NCBI RefSeq assembly: GCF_014647475.1
Contig: NZ_BMPG01000001.1
Span: forward strand, 620,001-684,000
Direction: 5' to 3'
DNA: 64,000 nt
From: Halocalculus aciditolerans
GTDB lineage: Archaea; Halobacteriota; Halobacteria; Halobacteriales; Halobacteriaceae
Shown: piece after piece, positions 34,197 to 41,978 of the stretch
How positions within the stretch are numbered: the first letter of the stretch is position 1
Layout of the letters: each line of letters begins with the position of its first letter
Notes under the pieces: generated by a model
Database searches by the model: none
Told to the model about the DNA's origin: nothing
What the model saw: the letters and a program-made list of their open reading frames with translations, nothing else
Made by a program: the position numbers and the translations under genes

Positions 34197-34880
34197 TTAG
34201 ACGCGCGTCGGCGCGTGCGCTGCGACCTCGACGCCCGAACTGTAGACGACGTGTGGTTCGCCCGCGGGGTCCTCGAAGCCGTTCACGTCGAAGAGGTCGT
34301 TCTCCCGCACGTCGTAGTCGGCCTCGCGGAGCGGCCAGGGGTTGTGGTCGACTTCGCCGCAGAGGAGCGTCCCGTCGCCCTCGACGTAGAACCGGTAGCG
34401 CTCCAGCAGGAACTCGCTCAGACTCCCGGACTCCGCGGGCGCGGGGTCGCCGCGGGGCGTGTAGTCGGCGTTGAACGTACAGGACGGAACGCCGCGGTGG
34501 GTGCGCTCGCTCTCGAACTCGAGGGTGTCGCCGCGCCGGAGGACGCGCTGGTCGGCGTTGTAGTAGGGGAGGTGGTAGGTGGCGCGGGCGAGGGCGACGC
34601 CGAGGCGGTCGGTGGCGTCGAGGTTGTAGAAGTAGATCCCCGGGCCGTTCGCGCCCGTGACGTACGTCCGGAGGTTGAGTTCGCCGAACGTCGGGCCGAC
34701 GGCGCGCGGGAACTTGTAGGGGCGGACGTCCGCCATCACGAAGGGGACGACGGAGAGGTAGGCGTCCCCGCCGAAGGTATCGACGTCGACGCCGTCGGGC
34801 AGTGTCGGCGCGACGCTGTTGGGGTCGACGGGGTAGGAGGCGACGCAGACGTCCCGCCAGTCCATGGAGATGACGCGCAT
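34197..34880 (-). CDS. DUF2071 (YqjF-like) protein
   Basis: 227 residues. MRVISMDWRDVCVASYPVDP, then LPDGVDVDTFGGDAYLSVVPFVMADVR, FGELNLRTYV, GIYFYNLDA and EVDHNPWPLREAD match the YqjF/DUF2071 family related to acetoacetate decarboxylase-like folds. Function unknown. It is transcribed away from the ZIP gene, sharing a 121-bp control region that holds four GTTAATAAC-type repeats. Confidence 0.9.
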   Translation of the reverse strand: MRVISMDWRDVCVASYPVDPNSVAPTLPDGVDVDTFGGDAYLSVVPFVMADVRPYKFPRAVGPTFGELNLRTYVTGANGPGIYFYNLDATDRLGVALARATYHLPYYNADQRVLRRGDTLEFESERTHRGVPSCTFNADYTPRGDPAPAESGSLSEFLLERYRFYVEGDGTLLCGEVDHNPWPLREADYDVRENDLFDVNGFEDPAGEPHVVYSSGVEVAAHAPTRV

Positions 34881-34928
34881 ACCCGGGATTCGTCGGGGTC
34901 GTCCTTCGACCTACCGGCTAACGACACC

Positions 34929-34996
34929 GTTATTAACCGACGAGTGCATGTTAATACTCAATGTGCGTTAATAACTCCAAAGGCGGTGTTAATAAC
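34929..34996. promoter_or_regulatory. Four-copy GTTAATAAC operator-like array before the ZIP transporter
   Basis: GTTATTAAC (34929-34937, inverted), GTTAATAC (34950-34957), GTTAATAAC (34967-34975) and GTTAATAAC (34988-34996) are spaced 21, 17 and 21 nt apart, about two helical turns. The third copy lies 27-35 nt before the ATG at 35002, where the TATA box of a leaderless transcript would be; the fourth ends 5 nt before the start codon. Binding would block the promoter. A metal-responsive repressor is a natural guess. Confidence 0.6.
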
Positions 34997-35001
34997 CGGT
35001 G

Positions 35002-35871
35002 ATGTCTGAGCACGACCACACCCACGCGGACACCGACGACGGCGGCCGCCCCGCCGTCGCCCTCGGCGTCCTCAGCGTCCTCGCGCTCCTCGCGCTCTCC
35101 GTCTACGGCGCGCAGGCCGGCGCGTGGAAACTCCTCGGCATCTCCTGGGTCGCCTTCCTCGGCATGACCGGCGCGGCCCTCCTCGCCCGCCGCACCGACG
35201 CCGAACACCCCCTCGGCCTCGTCTGGGGCTCCGGCCTCTCCAGCGGCGCGATGATCGCCAGCGCCGCCGCCTTCGTCGTCCCCCAGGCCATCGCCCAACA
35301 CCCCAAATTCGGCGGGTTCGGCATCGCCGCCGGCGTCCTCCTCGGCTTCGCCTCCCACACCGTCGGCCACCGCCTCTCCCACTACGACCTCCCCCTCGAC
35401 CGCACCACCCTCCAGATCGCCGCACACGCCCTCTCAGCCGGCGCAATCATCGGCCTCGTCTACGGCAGCATGCCCGAACTCGGCCCCCTCCTCGGCCTCG
35501 CCATCGTCTCCCACAAAGGCCCCGCCGGCTACGCCGCCGCCCGCCGCCTCGTCCGCAACAACCGCCCTATCAGCATGCTCCTCCTCCCCGCCGCCGGCGT
35601 CGGCATCGCCGCCCTCGCCGCGAGCGCCATCGGCGTCCCCGCACACGCCGCCACCCGCGGCGTCGTCTTCGGATTCGCCGCCGGCATCTTCCTCCACGTC
35701 GCCATGGACTTCCTCCCGCGCTGCGAGGTCGGCAGCGAAATCCACGAAGTCGTCGAACTCACCGACCACGCCCACCACGCCCTCGACCGACTCCGCTACC
35801 ACGCCGTCGCCTCCACCCTCGTCGGCGGCGTCGTCGTCTTCGCCGCCTGGCTCTTCGTCGCCGGCGTCTAG
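35002..35871 (+). CDS. ZIP-family metal transporter
   Basis: 289 residues from the ATG at 35002 (a GTG lies directly before). N-terminal HDHTHADTDD is a potential metal-binding tail. About eight helices; helix IV reads GVLLGFASHTVGHRLSHYD with His residues, and LSAGAIIGLVYGSMPELGPLLGLAIVSHKGPAG forms helix V, where ZIP proteins normally show HxxPEG. A His-rich cytosolic or loop segment (ELTDHAHHALDRLRYH) follows. It probably imports Zn2+ or Fe2+. The repeat array upstream implies tight control. Confidence 0.88.
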   Translation: MSEHDHTHADTDDGGRPAVALGVLSVLALLALSVYGAQAGAWKLLGISWVAFLGMTGAALLARRTDAEHPLGLVWGSGLSSGAMIASAAAFVVPQAIAQHPKFGGFGIAAGVLLGFASHTVGHRLSHYDLPLDRTTLQIAAHALSAGAIIGLVYGSMPELGPLLGLAIVSHKGPAGYAAARRLVRNNRPISMLLLPAAGVGIAALAASAIGVPAHAATRGVVFGFAAGIFLHVAMDFLPRCEVGSEIHEVVELTDHAHHALDRLRYHAVASTLVGGVVVFAAWLFVAGV

Positions 35872-36138
35872 AACCCACCTTTTCCCGCTCGGGTCGGCAG
35901 AGCCGACCCCTCACGGCAAAAATCTCGACCGTCACCGGAACGCTTCGCGTTCCGGTTAGTAGTCGGATCCCGTCGGAATCCGACGACACCGCGGGAAGCG
36001 AAGCTTCCCGCCGTTCAGCCGGAAACCACAGGTTTCTGGCGACGAAAACGGACCGACGACTCGACCTCCGGCCTCGCCGTCGGCGAATCGCGCTCACTTC
36101 GTTCGCGCGAATGCTCTCGTTCAGCCCAGAGAGTGCAC
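35872..36138 (+). repeat. Structured dispersed repeat (copy B)
   Basis: Strings of hairpins: CCGGAACG-CTT-CGCGTTCCGG, GTCGGAT...AATCCGAC, GGGAAGCGAAGCTTCCC, then GCCGGAAACC-ACA-GGTTTCTGGC (36018-36040). The last has the same stem length, loop length and flanks (CCGCCGTTCA before, GAC(A/G)AAA after) as the hairpin at 16386, with different stem bases. GGCCTCGCCG...GAATCGCGCTCA follows and resembles the second half of copy A. No gene is seen. Confidence 0.75.
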
Positions 36139-36366
36139 CTATAATAGAGAGCCACTCGTCAATCTACGATACCACACAATAAGGGTGATCAAACCGCTGA
36201 TAGCGGCGATTGCAACCACCTGTGTGAATGTAGATAACGAGGGGAGCCCCTTCAGTAATCCGAGTCTGATATTCACGCTACTAATGACTATCGCGCCGAA
36301 AACTATCGCCCCCCGCTTCAGCGCATGTATCGCTTTGTCTCGATTTGAATGAGCACTCCCACCCAT
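36139..36366 (-). CDS. Small AT-rich two-helix membrane protein
   Basis: 75 residues. A polar N-terminus (MGGSAHSNRDKAIHALKR) precedes a helix GAIVFGAIVISSVNI, a loop (RLGLLKGLPSLSTFT) and a second helix (QVVAIAAISGLITLIVWY), ending RRLTSGSLL. The codon use is much richer in A/T than in its neighbours. It lies between repeat copies B (+) and C (-). The upstream region has AACCTGATATAAGTATTAACG, a plausible promoter on the minus strand side. Not recognised; composition suggests recent acquisition. Confidence 0.55.
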   Translation of the reverse strand: MGGSAHSNRDKAIHALKRGAIVFGAIVISSVNIRLGLLKGLPSLSTFTQVVAIAAISGLITLIVWYRRLTSGSLL

Positions 36367-36434
36367 ATCGGATGGTTAACCTGATATAAGTATTAACGTT
36401 GCGTACGCAGACGTACTGAACGGCTACTTATCCC

Positions 36435-36540
36435 GCGTTCGGCGACCGAGTGGTCCGAAGGACCCGGTCGGTCGCCGATTCACTCGCGCGAAGCGCGAGG
36501 CCGACGAGCGACCAACGGGAGCGAGGAGTGCTTTTAGTGC
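36435..36540 (-). repeat. Structured dispersed repeat (copy C, inverted)
   Basis: On the minus strand it reads CTAAAAGCACTCCTCGCTCC, then TCGCTCGTCGGCCTCGCGCTT, then GCGAGTGAATCGGCGACC, CCGGGTCC and CTCGGTCGCCGAACGC, in the same order as 16422-16690. It is shorter than copy A, lacking about 150 bp of its middle. It faces copy B across the AT-rich ORF. Confidence 0.75.
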
Positions 36541-36638
36541 AGGTTTTGCCAGCGAGGCGCGCCGTCGGCGCGCCGAGCGCAGGAAAAGGTACAGGTACAG
36601 TCGACAGAGGTAAACCGCCGGGTTGAGACGCATCCTGC

Positions 36639-37472
36639 ATGACGCGGATGCCCTTCGGCGTGTCGCGGTTGGACTCACTCATCGGCGGTGGCGCACCCGA
36701 GGGCAGCGTCGTTCTCCTCGTGGGCGAGGCCGGCGCTGGCGCGCGGGAGTTCCTCTACACCACCGCCGTGATGAACGCGCTCGGCCGCGGCGACCCCGAC
36801 CTCTTCGACCTCCACTACGGCGATCTCCACGGCGACGCCGCGCTCCCGGACGGCGTGCACTACATCTCGTTCACGATGAGCCCCGGCGACATCGAGCGCG
36901 AGATCGGCTTCACCATCGACGAGGAAGTCCTCGACGGCGCGCGCTCCGAACTCTCCGTCGCGGACCTCTCGACGGAGTACTTCCAGTTGAGCCCCGTCCC
37001 GCGGGAGTGGTACGCGGAAGACCCGCGCGGGCTCTCCGACCTCGGTGAGGCGACGGAGCGCCGCGACGTCATCGAGGCGTTCGCCGACTACCTCGACCGG
37101 CACGCCGACGACAGCCTCGTGCTCGTCGACAGCCTCGGCGACCTCGCGGCGAACAGGGCCGAACTTCCCTGGGAGGACGTCGTCACCGTCGTGAAGGGCC
37201 TGCGGCGCGCCGTCCGCCAGTGGGGCGGCGTCGTCCTCCTCCACGTCGGTCGCGACGTCATCGAGCGCACGAGCCTCGGCGACCTCGTCGCGTCCGTCGA
37301 CGGCACCATCCAGTTCGAGTGGGAGACGGGCGGGAACGAGCGCGTCCGCACGATGTACGTCCGCGAGTTCCGCGGCGTCCTCAGCCAGCTCGAAGACGAG
37401 GACATCATCCGCTTCGAGACGGAGCTCCACGAAGCCGGCTTCGACGTCTCCAACGTCCGAAAAATCCGGTGA
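36639..37472 (+). CDS. RecA/KaiC-superfamily protein with degenerate Walker A ("HTR-like")
   Basis: 277 residues. FGVSRLDSLIGGGAPEGSVVLLVGEAGAGAREFLYTTA aligns with the KaiC/RadA/FlaH core, but the P-loop GxxxxGK(S/T) reads G29-E-A-G-A-G34-A35-R36, so the catalytic Lys and Ser/Thr are missing. The Walker B-like strand is DDSLVLVDSLGDLAAN. It probably does not hydrolyse ATP, but may bind nucleotide or partners. Haloarchaeal relatives are annotated as HTR-like proteins. It stands alone, next to repeat copy C. Confidence 0.85.
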   Translation: MTRMPFGVSRLDSLIGGGAPEGSVVLLVGEAGAGAREFLYTTAVMNALGRGDPDLFDLHYGDLHGDAALPDGVHYISFTMSPGDIEREIGFTIDEEVLDGARSELSVADLSTEYFQLSPVPREWYAEDPRGLSDLGEATERRDVIEAFADYLDRHADDSLVLVDSLGDLAANRAELPWEDVVTVVKGLRRAVRQWGGVVLLHVGRDVIERTSLGDLVASVDGTIQFEWETGGNERVRTMYVREFRGVLSQLEDEDIIRFETELHEAGFDVSNVRKIR

Positions 37473-37559
37473 ACGGCTGATTCACGCGGTCTCTGGGGCG
37501 TTATCGGACGGCCTGTTAGCCGGATACGTTAAGTCGCTTCGGGCACACCTCGTGGGTAG

Positions 37560-38372
37560 ATGGGAGACGGGGATGCCGACTCAGTGACACTCTCGGGGGA
37601 CGCGGCGGGCTGGGTGCGCAGTCGCGCCCGCGAGCGCGGCGTGCCGCCCGACGAGTACGCACAGCGACTCGTCGCCGCGTTCCGCACCGTCGAAACCGCA
37701 GAGCGCGTCGACCTCGCGACCACCGAGGACGTCGCCGACGTCGAGCGCCGCCTGGAGGCCCTCGACCGCGACCTCGACGAGAAGATCGACGACGTCCGCA
37801 GTCGCGTCGTCCAGGTGAAACGCGAGGCGGACGGGAAAGCCGACGCCGACCACGACCACCCGGAACTCGCCGACGACGTCGAGGACGCCCTCGACGCGGC
37901 ACGCGAGGCAGAGCGGATGGCCGAGGACGCCGCGGCGACCGCTGTCGACGTCGAGGACCGTCTCGACGCCGGGTTCGAGAACTACGAGGACATCCTCGAG
38001 ACCCTCCGCGACCGCACGAACGGCCTCTCGCGGAAGGTCGGGACGCTCGCGCGCGTCCTCGTCGACGTTCGCGACTCCCTCAAACCGCTCGTCGAAGCCG
38101 CGAACCGCCGGAACGCCGTCGAGAAACTGAAGCGCAGCGCGAACCGGGAGGGCATCCGGTCCGCGCGCTGCGAGGAGTGCGACGCCACCGTCGACGTCGC
38201 CCTCCTCACCCGGCCGGCGTGCCCGTTCTGCGAGGCGACGGTCACCGACGTCGAACCGAAATCCGGGTTCTTCGGCTCCCCGACCCTCGCCACCGGCACG
38301 CGGCCCGCGCTCGAAGCCCCGCAGGTCATCGACGACCCCGCCGGCGAACTGGAGGACATCGCCGATGAGTGA
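37560..38372 (+). CDS. Coiled-coil protein with C-terminal zinc ribbon
   Basis: 270 residues. The N-terminal about 45 residues (SGDAAGWVRSRARERGVPPDEYAQRLVAAFRT) look like a small DNA- or RNA-binding helical unit. A long charged coiled coil spans about 50-190 (DVERRLEALDRDLDEKIDDVRSRV and on). A ribbon RCEECDATVDV...RPACPFCEATVTDV (two CxxC) follows at about 200-230, then a low-complexity tail. It overlaps the next gene by 8 nt. The operon with transcription factor S hints at a transcription or RNA role; no named family. Confidence 0.8.
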   Translation: MGDGDADSVTLSGDAAGWVRSRARERGVPPDEYAQRLVAAFRTVETAERVDLATTEDVADVERRLEALDRDLDEKIDDVRSRVVQVKREADGKADADHDHPELADDVEDALDAAREAERMAEDAAATAVDVEDRLDAGFENYEDILETLRDRTNGLSRKVGTLARVLVDVRDSLKPLVEAANRRNAVEKLKRSANREGIRSARCEECDATVDVALLTRPACPFCEATVTDVEPKSGFFGSPTLATGTRPALEAPQVIDDPAGELEDIADE

Positions 38373-38904
38373 CCGTCCCGACGACGCGAACGACGCCGAC
38401 GAACCGCCGGAAAAACCCCCGAGCGAAGCCAGCGACACCCGCGATGCCGACGAATTAACCGAGGACACGGAGTCCTCCGAGACGGCTGAAGCCGGCGAGG
38501 TCGCTGACCCCGTCGAGCCCGCTGCACTTGGTGAGAACGAGGGGCCTCGGCGGCGCGACGCGCCGCTCGCCGACCTCGCCGCGTCCGTCAGCGAGGACGC
38601 CGCCAGCGACGACGATTTCGACGAGCTCTTCGAGGAGGCCGGCGAATCCGTCATCGACGGCGAGGACGTCTGGGAGGAGCTCCTCGACGAGAACGGCGAC
38701 GCCGGCCTCGTCGCCGAAGTCGTCGACACCGACCTCGACCGCGACGTCCGCGTCATCGAGAGCCGACTCTGCCACGGCTGCCCGCACTTCGCCACCCCGC
38801 CCGACGTCCACTGCAACCACGACGGAACCGAAATCCGCGAAGTCGTCGACACCGACCACTTCGAAGTCGTCGACTGCCCGATGGTCACCGACGACGTCGA
38901 GTGA
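38365..38904 (+). CDS. Acidic protein with Cys/His C-terminal domain
   Basis: 179 residues. The first about 90 are highly acidic and low complexity (DDANDADEPPEKPPSEASD...). The folded end carries VRVIESRLCHGCPHFATPPDVHCNHDGTEIREVVDTDHFEVVDCPM, with four Cys (C-x2-C, C, C) and His residues that could hold zinc or a cluster. Coupled by an 8-nt overlap to the coiled-coil gene and 39 nt from tfs. Unknown function; probably acts with its neighbours. Confidence 0.78.
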   Translation: MSDRPDDANDADEPPEKPPSEASDTRDADELTEDTESSETAEAGEVADPVEPAALGENEGPRRRDAPLADLAASVSEDAASDDDFDELFEEAGESVIDGEDVWEELLDENGDAGLVAEVVDTDLDRDVRVIESRLCHGCPHFATPPDVHCNHDGTEIREVVDTDHFEVVDCPMVTDDVE

Positions 38905-38943
38905 AGTGACGCCAGTTTAGTGGCCGCGTCCCCTTCTCTCCCT

Positions 38944-39258
38944 ATGGACTTCTGCGACGAGTGCGGGTCGATGATGCACGCCGACGACGGCGAGCTGGTC
39001 TGCAGTAGCTGCGGCCACCGCGAACCCCGCGAGAGCGACGGCGAGTTCGTCACCACCAGCGAACAGGACACCTCCGACGTCATCGAAACGGAAGAAGGCG
39101 CGAGCTTCGAAGGGAAACCCACCACGGAGACCGAATGCGAACGCTGCGGCCACGACACCGCCTACTACACCATCAAACAGACCGGAGCCGCCGACGAACC
39201 CCCCGCCCGCTTCTTCAAATGCGAGGAGTGCGGGTATCGGTGGAGAGAGTACAGCTAA
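38944..39258 (+). CDS. tfs: Transcription factor S (TFIIS/Rpb9-like cleavage factor)
   Basis: 104 residues with two zinc ribbons. The N-terminal one has FCDECGSMM...LVCSSCGHRE; the C-terminal TFIIS ribbon has CERCGHDTAYYTIKQTGAADEPPARFFKCEECGYRWREY. The tip sequence QTGAADEPP shows D-E, the catalytic acidic pair, shifted slightly from the canonical RSADE; it stimulates RNA cleavage by backtracked RNA polymerase. The start MDFCDECG at 38944 is the family start. Convergent and abutting with the next gene. Confidence 0.95.
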   Translation: MDFCDECGSMMHADDGELVCSSCGHREPRESDGEFVTTSEQDTSDVIETEEGASFEGKPTTETECERCGHDTAYYTIKQTGAADEPPARFFKCEECGYRWREYS

Positions 39259-40242
39259 CTACGCTCTTTCTCCACAGCCGTCGACGCGCCCCCCCTCGTT
39301 TCGCCCCTCCACGACGAACACGTCGCCGTCGAGTCCGATTTCGTCGAGAGCGCGTTCGCCGGCGTCTCTCGCCGCGTCGGCGTGCTTCTCGCTCGTGATT
39401 CCGTAGACGGCGGGCCCCCAGGAGGTCTGTCCCGCGCCGGCGATAGCGGGCGACGTCCGGAGGTGCTCGACGAGGTCGCCGGCGGGCGGGCAGTACGTAC
39501 CGCCCTGGACGTCGGCGTACCACTCGCCGTTGCGCCGGCCGATGTCGTCGACGGCCGCGCCGAAGGCGTCGTGGTCGGCGGTGGCGAGCGCGGGGAGGAC
39601 GCGGCGGGTGATAGCGCCCGCGATTTCGTCGGCGAGACCCGGGTCGGCGGCGTCGATGGTGTCGCGCATACAGGTGTCTTCGTCGTCGCCGTGGCGGCCG
39701 GGCGGAGCGTCCGGGACGACGAGGAGGAACCGCCAGCTATCGCGGATGTCGCGGCGGACGGAGACGGGTGGAACGGTCCACTCGCCGTCCGCGGGGCGGT
39801 CGGGCGTGAACTCCGCTGCGGGGTGGCCGGCGTCGAGGACGAACCCGCCGTCCTCGAAGGCGGCGACGCCGACGCCGCTCCGGCCGCCGCGGCCGAACGC
39901 GGGAGCGCGCTCGCGGACGCGCGGGTCGCGGTCGTAGGCTTCGGCGACGGCCGCGAGCACGGCGAGCGCGAGCTGCGTGCCCGACCCGAGGCCGACGTGC
40001 CGCGGGAGCGACTCCTCGACGCGAACGCGCGCCCCGGGGAGGCCGAGAATATCGAGCGTGCGACGGGCGTGCGCGCGGGCCGTCGCGTTCGGACAGTCGA
40101 GGTCGCCAGCCTGCTCGGCCGTCACGACCGTCCGCGGGCCGTCGACCGCGACGCCCAGACTCCCGTAGAGGCGCTCGTGGGCGAGCGAGAGGTTCACGAA
40201 CCCGAAGTGGAGGCGGCCGTGCGCGACGACCCGGACGGACAT
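39259..40242 (-). CDS. GHMP-family beta-ribofuranosylaminobenzene 5'-phosphate synthase-like protein
   Basis: 327 residues. MSVRVVAHGRLHFGFVNLSLA at the start, ESLPRHVGLGSGTQLALAVLAA (the GHMP glycine-rich loop) and AFGRGGRSGVGVAAFEDGGFVLDAGH match beta-RFAP synthases of methanopterin synthesis. GQTSWGPAVYGI near the C-terminus is another signature. Haloarchaea use folates and do not make methanopterin in full, so the substrate here is uncertain. The ATG at 40242 is preferred over the longer frame. Confidence 0.9.
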   Translation of the reverse strand: MSVRVVAHGRLHFGFVNLSLAHERLYGSLGVAVDGPRTVVTAEQAGDLDCPNATARAHARRTLDILGLPGARVRVEESLPRHVGLGSGTQLALAVLAAVAEAYDRDPRVRERAPAFGRGGRSGVGVAAFEDGGFVLDAGHPAAEFTPDRPADGEWTVPPVSVRRDIRDSWRFLLVVPDAPPGRHGDDEDTCMRDTIDAADPGLADEIAGAITRRVLPALATADHDAFGAAVDDIGRRNGEWYADVQGGTYCPPAGDLVEHLRTSPAIAGAGQTSWGPAVYGITSEKHADAARDAGERALDEIGLDGDVFVVEGRNEGGRVDGCGERA

Positions 40243-40438
40243 ACCTCGACTCTCGCGCTCCTCGTCCCTCGCCGTGTCGACAGTGGCAACGCCTGACAGC
40301 ACCGCAATCCGCGCCGACCCACCGCCGCCGCACCGTCCCGTCCCATTGTCGCCTCGCCGTCGCGCAACCTCACCCCGTCATCGCGCTGTCGGCCGCTCGC
40401 CGGGTTTCGATGTTTCTAAACGACCCGCCGCGCGTAGT

Positions 40439-41677
40439 ATGGCTATGACCCTCCGCCGGTGGACCGCTCGCGTGGCCTTCGCCGTCGCCGTCGTCGCCCT
40501 CCTCGCCGTCGGCTACCTCCCCGGCAGCAACCCGCTCCCGGTCGTCGGCGTCCCCGAAGCCGCGTTCAGCTTCGCGTCCTTCGCCGCGTTCATCCTCGTC
40601 TCGGGCGTCGTCTTCGCCTACAAGTTCCGCACCGAACCCCGCGCCGACCCCGCGGACGACCCCGTCACCGCCGTCGTCCCCACGTACCGCGACGCCCAGG
40701 TCCTCCACCGCAGCGTCGAATCGCTCGCCGCCGTCGACCACCCCGTCGACATCACCGTCGTCGTCGAACCCGACGACGCCGCCGGCCGCGAACGCGCCCG
40801 CGAACTCGCCGCCGACCACGACGCGGTCTCCGTCCTCGTCAACCCCGACCCCGGCACGAAAGCCGCCGGCGTCAACGCCGCCATCGACGCCGCCGACACC
40901 GACCTGTACGGTGTGTTCGACGCCGATCAGGAGGTCGACGCGGACTTCTTCCGGCGCGTCACCGGCTTCCTCGACCGCTACGACGTCGTGCAGACGCGCT
41001 TCGTCCCCCGGCCCAGCGGCGTCGTCGAATCCCTCGCCTACTACGAGTTCATGCTCTTCGGCCACTGCTTCCGCCAGCTCCTCTACGCCTTCACCGGCTT
41101 CCGCATGGCGACCAGCAAGGCCCTCGTCTTCTCCGACGCCGCCGTCGCGAACACCGGCGGCTACGACCCCGACATGATCAGCGAGGACTACGACTTCGCC
41201 CACCGCTGCTACCTCGCCGGCGTCGACGTCAAGATGCTCTACACCACCACCGTCCGCGAGGAATCCGCACACACCCTCGCCGACTGGTGGGGGCAGCGCA
41301 AACGCTGGATGACCGGGAACGTCCAAGTCCTCCACCGCCTCCTCTCGACCGCCGCGCGCCGCCCCGACCACCCGCGGAGCTACGTCTCCCTCGGCGTCGG
41401 CGTCGCCTCCATCGGCGGCAGCGCCTTCCTCCTCACCATCGTCGGGAAACTCCCCGTCCTCGCCGACCTCGACCTCCTCTGGGTCGCCGCCCTCCCCGTC
41501 CTCGCCATCTACGCCGTCGCCATCGGCATCCGCCGCGTCGACGACTACCCCCTCGGCTGGGACTGGCTCCTCACCCCCCTCGTCCTCCCCTTCTTCAGCC
41601 TCATCGCCGTCATGGCCTTCGCCGACTACCTCCTCGACTTCTCCGGCGAATGGTTCGCCGTCGAAAAAGGCGAGTGA
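40439..41677 (+). CDS. Membrane glycosyltransferase, GT2 family
   Basis: 412 residues. An N-terminal helix pair is followed by a GT-A domain. Motifs are VTAVVPTYRDAQVLHRSVESL, DADQEVDADFFRR (DxD), SEDYDFAHRCYLAG (acceptor Asp) and WWGQRKRWMTGN (QxxRW), the full set of a processive-type GT2. Several C-terminal helices follow. Likely acts on membrane-linked glycans or surface polysaccharide; the donor is unknown. It starts ATG-GCT-ATG, so the true start is 40439 or 40445. Confidence 0.92.
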   Translation: MAMTLRRWTARVAFAVAVVALLAVGYLPGSNPLPVVGVPEAAFSFASFAAFILVSGVVFAYKFRTEPRADPADDPVTAVVPTYRDAQVLHRSVESLAAVDHPVDITVVVEPDDAAGRERARELAADHDAVSVLVNPDPGTKAAGVNAAIDAADTDLYGVFDADQEVDADFFRRVTGFLDRYDVVQTRFVPRPSGVVESLAYYEFMLFGHCFRQLLYAFTGFRMATSKALVFSDAAVANTGGYDPDMISEDYDFAHRCYLAGVDVKMLYTTTVREESAHTLADWWGQRKRWMTGNVQVLHRLLSTAARRPDHPRSYVSLGVGVASIGGSAFLLTIVGKLPVLADLDLLWVAALPVLAIYAVAIGIRRVDDYPLGWDWLLTPLVLPFFSLIAVMAFADYLLDFSGEWFAVEKGE

Positions 41678-41978
41678 GTGTCTGCGGACTCGACTAACCA
41701 CGTCGGGTGGGGTATCGAAAGGGGCCGAGTCCTCGTGTGCCTCTCGCGACGTAAGCACGCCGAGGGCGCGCGCAGCGAGCGAGAGCGCACGAGAACGAGG
41801 GGGCTTTCGGGGAAGACGAAACCGGGACCTGTCGTCGACGTTTTCGAAAGCCCCCTCCCGGTCGGCCCCTTTCGATTTCCCACCCAACCGCAGTGGTCGT
41901 TCCAACGTTCGATACGCTTCGTTGGCAATCACTGTCAGAGGGCGACCTTTTTACCCGCTGCCCGCCCGAGACAGTGTC
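41678..41978. other. Glycosyltransferase-ilvD gap with a long palindrome
   Basis: 301 bp. It is mostly occupied by the 181-bp inverted-repeat element listed separately. The ORFs read here in both directions are mirror images of that palindrome and are not accepted. The remaining 90 bp before ilvD contains GACCTTTTTACCCGC near 41943-41957, a probable TATA region, 22-36 nt before the ilvD start. Confidence 0.6.
41705..41885. repeat. 181-bp palindromic element with nested inverted repeats (MITE-like)
   Basis: Outer arms: 41705-41728 and 41862-41885 are inverted copies of 24 bp with two mismatches (GGGTGGG-ATCGAAAGGGGCCGA). Inner arms: GAGGGGGCTTTCG (41797-41809) and CGAAAGCCCCCTC (41845-41857), 13 bp, perfect. 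The middle is GC-rich with repeats of CGAGCGAGAGCGCACGAG. No clear target-site duplication is seen, so mobility is unproved. Confidence 0.7.

Noticed and set aside
32661-35009. 782-codon plus-strand frame across crtD and the DUF2071 gene
   Set aside because: Antisense shadow of crtD, which has clear FAD motifs.
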